A stretch of DNA of 64,000 bases, from positions 1,116,001-1,180,000 of the forward strand of contig JAMPIV010000584.1 in the NCBI GenBank assembly GCA_024509875.1. Reading direction: 5' to 3'. This document shows positions 11,802-21,908 of the stretch, one piece after another. The notes beneath the pieces are model-generated. The model worked only from the letters and a program-made list of their open reading frames with translations. It was not told the DNA's origin and did not search any database. A program made the translations under genes and the position numbers. The stretch is from Oreohelix idahoensis. Lineage: Eukaryota > Mollusca > Gastropoda > Stylommatophora > Oreohelicidae. Numbering within the stretch: the stretch's first letter is position 1; the number at the start of each line of letters is the position of its first letter.

Positions 11802-12925
11802 ATCTGGTAGGCCAGCTTTCTGGGTCAACCTGCACAGTAGACATTTTGAGAAGTCAGCTACTGGGACCGGACCGTTTCCTGTGGCCTGTTACGACACACA
11901 TGAACACCAGCAGTACAACTCTACAGTCGATGTCAGCATGACCTGTCCTGTCAGCGTATGCAGTATCTAGATCAGCGTTTGTTGACATTTCTGATAGAAC
12001 AGACAGCGTTACACAGCTGGTTTGTTTGCAAGAATTAACTGTGTTAGCAAGAAGTGCTATGGAACTGAGAGGTCTTACACTTCAACGGTGGATCTTCTTG
12101 TGTTCTGCTACATATTGTTGAACTTTGTAATAGTTTAAGACAGAAATATGATTTATTAAAGTGACAGTTTATTTTGATTGGAAACTGACCCATAATACAG
12201 TACCATTATAACTGAGCCTTCTATCTGCAACACATTCTATCTGCAACACATTTCATTATATTATATGTATTTATGCTATATGTATATTTATGTTTACATG
12301 TTTATATGTGATATTTGTGCACATTTCGTGGGCGGTTGGTGAGGTGACTAATATAGGGAATACCAAGTCATATAGGTCCTATATTAGTGTTCTGTAGGGA
12401 GCAATTTTCTTAATTGAAAATTTGCACGCAACATCTGTTGCTATTTTTGTTAGCTGTGATGATCTGTCCCATCGTTGTTTTTGTAATATTTTTTCTGTTC
12501 TTCAGTTTTGTTTTGATTTGTTTGTATTTGTAGGTCTACCTTTTCCTAAAATTTAGTTCTATAAACCTTTATATTTATTCACTGTGACGTCATTTGTGTT
12601 GTTTATTTCATCGCGGTTGTCATCACAGGTTCTGTGATTATTTTCTTCAGTTTTTCTATTTAACTTAGTTGATTTCTGCGAATGTTTGCATGTTGTCTTT
12701 TATAATTGTTTTGTTGTGTTCTTGATCGACATACACTATATGAGATATATTTGATCATACACTACTAGATGTGTAGTGAACTTATGAGAAATAATCAACT
12801 GATGATTAATTGCTATTATTAGAGGTACACAGTTGATTATACAAGACCTTATTTAAAGGTTTGTTGCCAACAGAGATTGTGATAAAGGGAGCTGGTTATT
12901 CAAGCTATTAAGAGCTTGTTTCCAT
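11802..12925 (+). other. untranslated leader of element 1
   Basis: About 1.1 kb lie between the 5' LTR and the first gag methionine used here. No long frame or recognised motif was found beyond the possible primer-binding site at 11,805. Confidence 0.5.
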
Positions 12926-13813
12926 TTGTTTGGAGATAGATTTCATTATTGCTATTTCAGGTATCTAGTCAATATTGGTATACATTATGTCGACTTTAGA
13001 TTACTTCATTGGCAAAAGAAATTGCAGATGCAAATAGACGAAAGGAGATTCCAAATGGAAATGGAAAAACAAAATAAAGAAGCTGAACAAAAGAGATTAG
13101 ACAAAGAAGCTGAACAAAAGAGATTAGACAGAGAAGCTGAAGCTGAACAAAAGAGATTAGACAAAGAAGCTGAACAAAAGAGATTAGACAGACAAGCTGA
13201 AGCCGAGGAGAGAAAGGCAAAAAGAGAACATGAGGAAAAACTGTTAGCATTTGAGTTAGAAAAATTGAAATTGACAAATATGAGTAATGTTAATCAGTCC
13301 TCTAGTGGTAATGGTAAACCCTTTACTTACAAGGTCAAGGTACCAGCGTTCAATCCTTCCAGTGATGATATAACATTCTGGCTGGATAGATTTGAACGTT
13401 CTTGTCGAGCTCATAATGTGGATAAATCACAATATGCTAACCAGTTATCAGAAAATTTGAAAGGTGATTCTCTGACTAGTTTAAGTTTGGTTGAAGAGAC
13501 TGACAAAGATAATTATGATGTTATCAGAGCAGCCTTATTGAAAAAATATCAATTAACAGAGGAAGGTTACCGTACTTTGTTTAAGAAAATGGTACCTGAA
13601 TCAGGGGTAGAATTCTCAGAATTCATTGCAAGGACACGTCTTACATTAAATCGTTGGATTGAGCTGTCCAAAACAGAAAAGACATATGAAGCACTTATGG
13701 ACTTGTTGCTCAGAGACAAGATTATGTCAAGTGTAAATAAACCATTCCTTGAATTCCTACATGAGCGTAAACCCAACACACTAAAAGAAATGGAAGAATA
13801 TTGTACCCAATAG
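12926..13813 (+). CDS. gag: Gag N-terminal part with coiled coil and SCAN-like capsid region
   Basis: The 295-residue frame opens with a charged coiled coil (residues ~30-115) built from near-exact repeats of EAEQKRLDKEAEQKRLDR. A capsid-like region follows. Residues ~220-295 (FKKMVPESGVEFSEF..., LTLNRWIELSKT, LRDKIMSS, FLHERKPNTLKEMEEYC) follow the pattern of the capsid C-terminal part from which vertebrate SCAN domains are thought to derive. Gag would form the particle that packages element RNA. The frame ends at TAG (13,811-13,813), but the same frame is open for another 3.1 kb, so the stop is either a nonsense mutation or a readthrough codon. The first methionine is uncertain; one at 13,028 would start just before the coiled coil. 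Confidence 0.8.
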   Translation: MFGDRFHYCYFRYLVNIGIHYVDFRLLHWQKKLQMQIDERRFQMEMEKQNKEAEQKRLDKEAEQKRLDREAEAEQKRLDKEAEQKRLDRQAEAEERKAKREHEEKLLAFELEKLKLTNMSNVNQSSSGNGKPFTYKVKVPAFNPSSDDITFWLDRFERSCRAHNVDKSQYANQLSENLKGDSLTSLSLVEETDKDNYDVIRAALLKKYQLTEEGYRTLFKKMVPESGVEFSEFIARTRLTLNRWIELSKTEKTYEALMDLLLRDKIMSSVNKPFLEFLHERKPNTLKEMEEYCTQ

Positions 13814-16800
13814 GTCACGGCACATCCGGACGTAGCTTTTAGCAATGCTAAGGTTAAGGAAAGTATACCAGTTGCTTCAGTAACACCATACAACCCTAAT
13901 TATTCACACAAATTTCAGGGACCACAAAACAGGTATGATAAAAAGGGTAACCATAATAGTTATCAAAACCAAGGTAACAAGTCATTTCAGGGTTCTTCTG
14001 CGAAGTACTGGAGACGAGCCGACAGCCCTCGATACAGAGGTGGTCATAATTATAGGAATTTCCGCAGAGGAAGTCATTATAGAAACTATCCAACTCATCC
14101 ATCATGGAGACAACAAGATCATAATTATAGAGATACTCATTATAATGAATATGATAATGGTAACCATGAGAACTATGACTCAAACCCAAATAGGGGTTGC
14201 AATAGAGGAAACAATAATGATTACACAGGTAATAATAATCGAGATAGATCACAATACAAAAAACATAAATCACATTATCATGCAAACTCTGCACAGCAAG
14301 AGTCACATGAAGCCTATAAACAGACTAAAGATAATAATGACGCTAATAATATGGCATGTTCCGCTTTTGATTTTTGGAGAGCATCTCAGTGCCCCCAATG
14401 CAAAACATTATTTGAACCAACTACGGTGTCCACTTTAAGTTGTGGCCATCCTCTTCCCGCTCTTCCTGCGTCAGTCGCGTATGATGGAAGAGGTTCTCTT
14501 GTCTTACATAAAGGTTTAGTAAATGACAATCCAGTCTCAGTTCTTTTTGATTCTGGATGCACCACAATTGGTGTTAGGCAGTCACTTGTAGATCCTTCTC
14601 GTGCCACTGGAAAAGTAGTCAAATGTGTAACATTTGGCGGCACCTTAGAGAAATACTCTACTGCTATCATTAGGATTGCTACTCCTTTCTTTACAGGAGA
14701 TGTACACGCATGTCTTCTGCCGAATCCGATCGCTGATCTTATCATCGGTCGTATTCACGGAGTCAAAGAATGCACTCCACAACAAATTTCCGTTTGGGAA
14801 AAACAAAATATGCAAACTGCTAATGCTGTAGTCACTAGAGCTCAAGCTCTTAATATGCCTCAAACTTCATCTACTGAAGATAATGAAGTGCATAATCAAG
14901 ATGATCCCTTGGTAATTTCTCGTGACTCGTTTATAAAACAGCAAGAAGATGATCCGACTCTAAAGAAATTCTTCACTCTTGCAACAAAAGGTGATCCGAA
15001 TAAAGATACAAAGCGTAAATCTTGGATTACAATGAAGAATGGCGTACTTGTACGCATGGTGCAAGACTCCACTAAGTCAAGTCATTCTCAGATTCTTGTT
15101 CCCAAGAATTTGAGAGTTAAAATTTTGCAGCACGCACACGACTCTCAGTGTGCTGGACATATGGGTTTTTCCCGTACAAAGTCAAGAGTTCTGGCGACTT
15201 TCTTTTGGCCTTTTGTGAACAAAGACATACGGATTTACTGTCGATCTTGTAAAGTATGTCAAGAGGTCAAATCCAAAGGTCCACGCCATGCTGCACCTAT
15301 TCAGGCTGCAGACATTCCTATTCGACCATTTCAGAAAATGGCAATAGACATCATTGGTCCATTTAAGATCAAATCTGCTAGAGGAAATCAGTTTATCTTG
15401 ACGTGTGTTGATATGTGCACACGTTGGCCAGAGGCTATTCCTCTGAAGAGCATTACTACTGCTGACATTGCAGATGCTCTTTGGCTTATATTTTCTCGTC
15501 TGGGATTCCCCGGAGAGATATTATCAGACCATGGCACCCAACTAATATCGGATAATGTCATCGCGCTGAGACAAAAGATTGTCGAAGCATGCAAATTGGC
15601 AACTTCTTCTTCTGAATTTGCTAAACAGAAGGCAAGACAATTTGCCAATAAGAAAAGAACCTTACGACAACTTTGTCCTGGTGACAAAGCATTTGTTTTG
15701 CTACCTTGTAGGGAAAACAGACTTCTTATTTCTTGGAAAGGGCCGTACGATATAATCTCGAAAATTTCCGATGTTGACTACATTGTCGATATTGATGGAA
15801 AGCATAAAACCTTCCACATCAATATGCTTACGGAATTCCATGAACGTCCGGATTATTTACAGCCTATTTTCCAGGCAACGGACGATTCACCAGTCCAACA
15901 TGGTCATTACTCATCACTGTCCGTAATACAGGATGAGGAAACAAGGTTTTCAGATGTTAATCTTCCACTTCCGATGATTCCACTTCATTCTAGTGAATCA
16001 TGGAAAAATGTTACTGTCTCTCCTGATTTATCTCTAGGAGAACAGCGACAAGTTTCTGCTATGTTACAAACATTTCAGGATGTCCTTACTGACATCCCTG
16101 GACAAACTCATGTCATTGAACATGACATTATTCTAACTGACCATAATCCTATTAGGGTCAGACCTTATCCTATCCCTATACATTTTCAAGCACAGGTTGA
16201 GAAGGAGTTGGATGAAATGATAGATTTAAAAATAATTGAACCATCCACTTCTGCATATTCTTCGCCGATGGTTATTGTTCGAAAAAAAGACAATAACATA
16301 CGTCTTTGCGTTGACTATCGCAAATTGAATCAAGTTACGAAGTTTGATGCTGAACCTATGCCTTTACTAGAAGAGCTACTTACTAGACTTTCTAAATTTC
16401 ATTTTTTCACTAAACTTGATTTGTCTAAAGGATATTGGCAAGTTCCTTTATCTGAACGCGCCAAATTAATTACGGCTTTTTCTACACCTAGAGGCCTTTT
16501 TCAATGGAATTTCATGCCTTTCGGCCTTATGAACGCACCAGCTACTTTTGTACGCATGATGCGTCGAATCCTATCTTATCGGTCAGATGTCATTGCGTAC
16601 CTAGACGACATCTGTCTTTTCAGCGATACTTGGGAGGATCACTATTCGGGGTTAGTTAAATTACTGTCTACTCTACGCGTGTGTAACCTGACAGCGAAAC
16701 CCTCTAAAGCCTACATTGGTTTTAGCGAAATTTCTTTCCTAGGCCATCAAGTTGGTCATGGTTTCCTAAAGACAGAGGACCATAATATCACTAAGATACT

Positions 16801-16936
16801 TAACATCTCTATTCCTAAGACTAAAAAGCAAGTGCGAAGTCTCTTAGGTCTTATTCAATTTTATGGAAGATTCATTCCGAATCTATCCTCTATCAATGGC
16901 ACCTCTTTCTTCACTGATAAAGAAAGGGTCGCCTAA
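13814..16936 (+). pseudogene. pol: Gag tail and Pol: protease, integrase (deleted), reverse transcriptase
   Basis: This frame follows the gag TAG without a shift. First comes an Asn/Arg/Tyr-rich, nucleocapsid-like tail (to ~14,340). Numbering from Met 14,351: protease LFDSGC at 66-70; integrase zinc module (His ~261-270, Cys 300 and 303); integrase Asp 333 (AIDIIGPF) and Asp 393 (LSDHGTQ); GPY module ~464; RT with KLDLSKGYWQ ~688 and the YLDD box at 750-753. Pol would process, copy and integrate the element. Compared with the intact integrase at 42.2-45.1 kb, about 110 residues after LSDHGTQ are missing in frame, including the third catalytic acid (Glu) and the HPQ.NG.VERFN block. Integrase is therefore inactive. 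The frame then runs off into FFTDKERVA and stops because of a frameshift near 16,891-16,905. Confidence 0.88.
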
Positions 16937-17414
16937 TATGGTCCACTGGTCACAGGAATGCCAATCCTCTTCGGATAAGATTAAAAATTTGTTTTCAACA
17001 CCACCTATTTTAGTGTTACCTACTACAGATAAGACATTTATTCTTCGTAGTGACGCTTCATCAACTGGGATTGGAGCGGCACTAATGCAAGAGTACTCTG
17101 GAACTCTGCATCCTGTAATGTATATCTCCAGAAAACTTAATGCTGCAGAAAGGAATTATTCGGTTTTAGACCGTGAACTATTGGCTATGGTTTGGTCAAT
17201 TCTCAAACTACAAAGATTCCTTCTAGGCGCACATTTCATAATAGAAACCGATCAGAAAGCTCTTACGGCTATACAGAGTAAGAATTTGAAGAGCTCGAGG
17301 TCTACTCGATACGCAATTGCTCTTCAACCTTTTCATTTTTCGGTACGAGCTATCCGTGGATCAGATAATGTGATGGCAGACATTTTGTCTAGATGCCCAC
17401 ATGATTCCACCTAA
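16897..17414 (+). pseudogene. pol: RNase H, out-of-frame end of Pol
   Basis: Coding resumes one frame over (frame open from 16,863). It gives the RT-RNase H connection APLSSLIKKGSPN and then RNase H: LRSDASSTGIG (first Asp), LDRELLAMVW (Glu), IETDQKAL (Asp) and a terminal VMADILSRCP. The enzyme would remove the RNA strand during reverse transcription. A one-base length change around the boundary restores continuity. Since Gmr1-like elements end Pol at RNase H, this is probably the true C-terminus. Confidence 0.85.
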
Positions 17415-17742
17415 CTGTTGGGTCTTGGACTTCTTAACACATCCAACTCTACAACAGTTTTTTTTTCTATATCAAGATAGATACACATTGTAATTTGTAA
17501 TATAGTGATTGTATCACTACTATCACTACGTTCATTGATATATATATATATTCACCGCTACTCTTTAATGATTTTTCTTCTTTGTCAATCATGTACTTAT
17601 AGTGCTTAAATATGAAATTGTTATATGCATTGTGTCATTGCCAGCATTGTAGTATACGTTGGTGGCACCTCCCTGGAAACATTTATGCTAAAGAGAAATG
17701 CTTTCTCTGAGATGTTGAGATTTATTCTCACAAGTCGATCTA
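17415..17742 (+). other. 3' untranslated region of element 1
   Basis: AT-rich, with a (TA)-rich stretch at about 17,537-17,550. The expected purine-rich primer for plus-strand synthesis just before the 3' LTR is not evident. The bases before the LTR read CACAAGTCGATCTA. Confidence 0.5.
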
Positions 17743-19101
17743 TGAATCTAGTTTTCGTTAGTCTGTGCCTTGTTGGGCCAGAAAAACAGATTGTTCTTGC
17801 TTAGGTTTATGCAGGAATGTTTATGGTCTGAGTCTATGTTTACTCTGTGTCTATTTCAGACGATTCGGTCTTATATCGTGATATCTTGGTATGTCTAGGT
17901 GGAACTATTTTCCCTTGTACTGAACTTTGAGGTCAGGGAGTTTCTGCGCATGACGAGAGGAAAGAGGGTCTTCGGTGATGATGGAATGCCTGGCGAAAGC
18001 CATGTCGAAGACGAGTCCTCAGTCTGTTGATCTCTGTGATTTGTTATGGGGAAGACGATAATCTCTGATATGATTATTAAGTCTATTAGTCCCCAGTGTT
18101 TATTCTATAACGCCAGGAGAGGGGCGTATGTGTTATGCTAGTGTATTTTCCATGCCCAGGAAAAGAACTTTTTGCTGAACTTTTTCGTCCTAGGCTTAAC
18201 TGGGCAGACGTCTACATTATGATTATATAAATACGTCGGGATGACATGTTACCTAGCAGCACTGAATATGATTGTATGCAGCAGTTATAATGAAAGAATA
18301 TGCTGATTCTTGTAGAAACATTCGTGTTTATGAACAAAGCTTCTATTGGAGATTTGCTATACATCTGTATAGTGAGCGATGCTCAAAGGGAACCACAAGC
18401 CATTTTGGATCCTAACTTTTTGTCGATCATCGATCAGAGAACGGGGATGCCCCTTATTATCAGGTGATGATTAAGAGATCACAGTTATAAAGAAAACCCA
18501 ATACTGGTGGGTTATAACATTGTCTTCAGATAGATTTGCTGAACTTTACCTAAAGGAATCTTCGCTAGAAAAGAGGTTCTGTCTAGGAGTCATGCTTGAA
18601 CATTATTTATCAACTGACACGCTCGGTCAGTAAGGCCTGATGATTATATTGATAAACAGTGGAAATCTAAGTGCTTGTTTACGGATATTCCATTGTAATG
18701 TTCTGCAACATGAATGCCCACTTAAGACTGTAGACCATTGATCAACAGTATGCTATGTATGTCAACCTGTTTTCCTGTAACTATACTCGTACTGTCCAAG
18801 TGTGTGCGTCCTATTAAACAGTATGAAACGACCACAGTAGTCCAGCCATCCTTGACTTCCACCTGTGATTGGAGTGAGTGTCCTGTGCACCTGTCGAACA
18901 GTCATCCATTCGCGTTTTCATTATTGATGTTTACACCCACTCATTGCATCAGAATATATGCACCTAACAGTACACCTTGTCAGGGCCTCAACAGTCGGTA
19001 ACCTGACCCATTTAAAGAACATTGTGACTGTACGAGCAATCTCACAAAAACACAGTCTTTATCAAGGTGGTGACCGAGAATCAGAAAATTAGACGTTATC
19101 A
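17743..19101 (+). repeat. 3' LTR of element 1
   Basis: It is 99% identical by eye to 10,442-11,801, starts TGAATCTAG and ends GACGTTATCA. The similarity stops exactly at the TG and CA boundaries. Confidence 0.95.
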
Positions 19102-19298
19102 GAGAGGGAAAACCTTGGACCTTAGCGTATAAATCTGTGACTCTTTGGGCTATAACTTCTCTTATAACGGTATCTTGGCAACAGAGGGGGAAAGGATTAC
19201 ACCTATGAGTCTATCTCTTTAATTGATTCTTAACCCATGTTTATTGTATTTGATTTGATATTCAATATTGTCGATGTAAAGTTTCTTTTTATGATAAA

Positions 19299-19452
19299 TA
19301 AAATTGTAAAAAATTGTTACTCAAACTTTAAACACTGATTTGTTTAATCCTTTTCATTGAGTTACATTAGTGGTTGTTGTCATTATCTTTACATCACATA
19401 TCGCATTACCCTAGACATCTAGCCAGATAACAACCAGACACCTTAACACATA
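19299..19452 (+). repeat. 154-bp block identical to part of solo LTR A
   Basis: From TAAAATTGTAAAAAATTG to CCTTAACACATA this stretch is identical by eye to 6,174-6,327, with no indel. Both flanks differ. It is a piece of the family-2 LTR containing the conserved TTACCCTAGACATC block. The other LTR copies are far more diverged over the same part. Confidence 0.9.
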
Positions 19453-19636
19453 TCATGGCGGTCAGCTTGTTCAAAAAAGATCCCTATTTCATAGATATAG
19501 TTTTCACGTATGTGCGTCTAATCGTCGTCACTTATCTGTGTATGTGTATATGTGAGTGGTTAAATATATCAATATATATTTCTAGGAAACTGTCTGATCT
19601 GAACTCTCAGTCGTAATCGATAGGCGGGTTTGATTA

Positions 19637-21905
19637 CACTAGTCAACAAATTTTCAAAAGTTTTTTGTACCAGAAATTAAATGTACCATTTCTTATTGAT
19701 TTTGACATGCTGATTTCAAATATCATAATGAAATTCACCAATTGGCTCTGGTTTTTTTTTAAATGATGGATTTACATTACAGTAATACAAATAATGTATG
19801 CTTGTTTACTTCTCTGGGCTGAACAGCTAGTCTTTCTACTTTAGCATTATAAAAATTGTGGTTACATACTCAATTAATTGATATTTTAACATAAAATGAT
19901 AGAAAAAAATAAAAACATTATTTAAAGTTCACATATCATGCTTTAAAAAGGCACATTTGAACCCATTCCGTCATTATTCAGTCGCTGTTCGAGCTCTCTT
20001 TGCTTGCTTCTTGTAGTCAATCGATGAGGTGTCTCTTGTCACAGTCCAACAGTAATCAACAAGCATTGAATTGCTCCAATTGCCTTGATACCTTGTCTCC
20101 ATAGCAGCAATGTCCTGGTGAAATCGTTCACCATGCTCATCACTGACCGCTCCACAGTTTGACGTAAAGAAATCCAGATGAGAATCCAGAAAATGAATTT
20201 TCAAAGACATGTTGCAGCCAAGACTCTTATACTTCAGAAGGAGATTTTCTACAATTTCATTGTAATTATCAGATCTGTTGTTTCCAAGAACATTGTCCAC
20301 CACTGACTTAAATGCTAGCCATGCTGCTTTTTCCTTGCCATGCAACACGCAAAGAAACTCGTCATCATGAAGAAGTTTTCGAATTTGCGGACCAACAAAT
20401 ACTCCCTCTCTTATTTTAGCTTCACTCAGTCTTGGAAATTTTCTGATGAGATATTTGAAAGCCTCATCTGTTTTCTCCATTGCCTTGACAAAGTTTTTCA
20501 TGAGACCCAGCTTAATGTGCAAGGGTGGCAACAAAATCTTGCTGGTGTCGACAACTGCTGGGTTCTCAACGTTCTTACTGCCAGGCTGCAATGACTGCCT
20601 GATTGGCCAATGTCTTCTGATGTAATGGTCACTTCGTGCACGGCTATCCCACTCACAGAGAAAGCAACAGTACTTGGTGTATCCACCCTGTAGTCCAAGC
20701 AAAAGAGCGACCACTTTTAAGTCACCGCAAAGTGACCAATGATGATGATCGTAGTTTATACACTTCAAAAGCTGCTCAATGTTTTCATAAGTTTCTTTCA
20801 TATGAACTGCGTGACCAACTGGAATTGACGGTAACACATTACCATTATTCAACAAAACAGCTTTAAGACTTGTCTTGGATGAATCAATGAAAAGCCTCCA
20901 CTCTTCCGGTATGTAATTGATGTTGAGGGCTGCCATTAAACCAGAAATGTTGTGGCACGCAGAAAGGTCACCCTCTTTGAAAAAGAATGTAATAAGCGGC
21001 TTCTGGCGGTTCCTATACACAGAAATTGTAACATCTTCTGCCAGGAGATTCCACTGTTGCAATCTGGAACCCAAAAGCTCCGCCTTGTTCTTCGGTAAAT
21101 TCAGATCTCTTACAAGATCATTCAGTTCACCTTGGGTTATTAAGTGTGGTTTAGTGGATGTAGTTTGCTCAAAATCTGTGTCACTTGAGGTTGATGGTTC
21201 AGGACCACCAATGTCCTCTTCATCAGTGGAAGCAGCTGAAAAGGATTCTGGCACTTTGGGAACTGGTAGATCATCGCCATGTGGTACCGGAAGTATTGCA
21301 GAGGGGATGTTTGGATATTCCAGAGTCCATTTTTTCTTCTTTGATATGCCTTTCCCAATTGGAGGGACCATGCAAAAGTAACAGTTGTTGAGATGATCAG
21401 TGGGCTCTCTCCAAATCATTGGGACTGCAAAAGGCATAGCTTGCCTTTTGCCAGTTAACCACAGTTTAAGATGTGCTGCACATGTATTGCAGCATATGTG
21501 TGGCGCCCAGCTCTTATCTTGATCTCCTATTCTGCAGCCAAAATACAAACTGTACGCCTTCTGGCATTTCTAACTACGATACTTTTGATAAGGACAAATG
21601 CACTAACTAATGGCAACATTTTATCAGAGATAAGGTATTTATACACAAAGGGGATGTAATCATAGGTAGGATTGCATCATCAACTTCTGGTAACATTTTT
21701 ATTGGTCATTAGAAAAAATTATGCAATCGCCCACAACAGTTGCGTCATATATATATAAATTTACCGTAATTAAATAAACTAGTAGCATATATCTTGAAAA
21801 CTAGAGCCAATCAACATTTTTTAATGTCATTTTCGTTTTCAGCACACCAAAATTAGTTAAGATCAGCTATTTTCATTTCTGGTACATTTTGGTTGTTGAC
21901 TAGTG
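19637..21905 (-). mobile_element. CACTA-ended DNA transposon, TSD TTA
   Basis: The 2,269-bp unit begins CACTAGTCAACAA and ends TTGTTGACTAGTG, with TTA directly repeated at 19,634-19,636 and 21,906-21,908. The inverted similarity runs for about 115 bp with gaps. GTACCAGAAAT, a TGCTGA block and ATTGGCTCT.GTTTT occur in both ends in the same order. CACTA-type termini with a 3-bp target duplication are the hallmarks of the CMC (EnSpm/CACTA, Chapaev, Mirage) group. The only long frame is the minus-strand protein at 19,974-21,548. Confidence 0.85.
19974..21548 (-). CDS. candidate transposase, uncharacterised invertebrate-expanded family (last exon)
   Basis: A 524-residue minus-strand frame without stops. 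Residues 1-60 have a Cys/His-rich module (GDQDKSWAPHICC.TC, then CYFC). An acidic linker follows (~85-130), then a long core with RLFIDSSKTSLKAVLL (Asp 222), CGDLKVVALLLG (Asp 276), CCFLCEWDSR (Cys pair 295/298), PPLHIKLGLMKNFVKA and DEHGERFHQDI (Glu 471/474). I suggest Asp 222, Asp 276 and one of these Glu as a DDE triad; this is inference. From memory, similar proteins are abundant and unnamed in arthropod and other invertebrate genomes. The first codon listed is TTG. The frame stays open upstream to a TAG at 21,570-21,572, and CAG/AAG near 21,560 looks like a splice acceptor, so an upstream exon is likely or has been lost. It sits between CACTAG inverted repeats. Confidence 0.75.
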   Translation of the reverse strand: MYFGCRIGDQDKSWAPHICCNTCAAHLKLWLTGKRQAMPFAVPMIWREPTDHLNNCYFCMVPPIGKGISKKKKWTLEYPNIPSAILPVPHGDDLPVPKVPESFSAASTDEEDIGGPEPSTSSDTDFEQTTSTKPHLITQGELNDLVRDLNLPKNKAELLGSRLQQWNLLAEDVTISVYRNRQKPLITFFFKEGDLSACHNISGLMAALNINYIPEEWRLFIDSSKTSLKAVLLNNGNVLPSIPVGHAVHMKETYENIEQLLKCINYDHHHWSLCGDLKVVALLLGLQGGYTKYCCFLCEWDSRARSDHYIRRHWPIRQSLQPGSKNVENPAVVDTSKILLPPLHIKLGLMKNFVKAMEKTDEAFKYLIRKFPRLSEAKIREGVFVGPQIRKLLHDDEFLCVLHGKEKAAWLAFKSVVDNVLGNNRSDNYNEIVENLLLKYKSLGCNMSLKIHFLDSHLDFFTSNCGAVSDEHGERFHQDIAAMETRYQGNWSNSMLVDYCWTVTRDTSSIDYKKQAKRARTATE

Positions 21906-21908
21906 TTA

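Larger units (their letters stand above)
10442..19101 (+). mobile_element. Gmr1-like Ty3/gypsy LTR retrotransposon (element 1)
   Basis: Two direct repeats of 1,360 and 1,359 bp enclose a gag-pol region. The repeats start TG and end CA, and differ at about a dozen positions plus one indel. The order read in the frames is Gag, protease, integrase, reverse transcriptase, RNase H. Integrase before RT is the arrangement of the Gmr1 branch of Ty3/gypsy rather than the usual RT-RH-IN order. I could not find matching target duplications (GCGTA at the left, GAGAG at the right) or a clear polypurine tract before the 3' LTR. The copy is defective: a TAG in gag, an in-frame loss in integrase and a frameshift before RNase H. 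Confidence 0.9.

Noticed and set aside
12996..13277. Leu/Ser-rich frame opposite gag
   Set aside because: It is a shadow of the coiled-coil repeat on the other strand.
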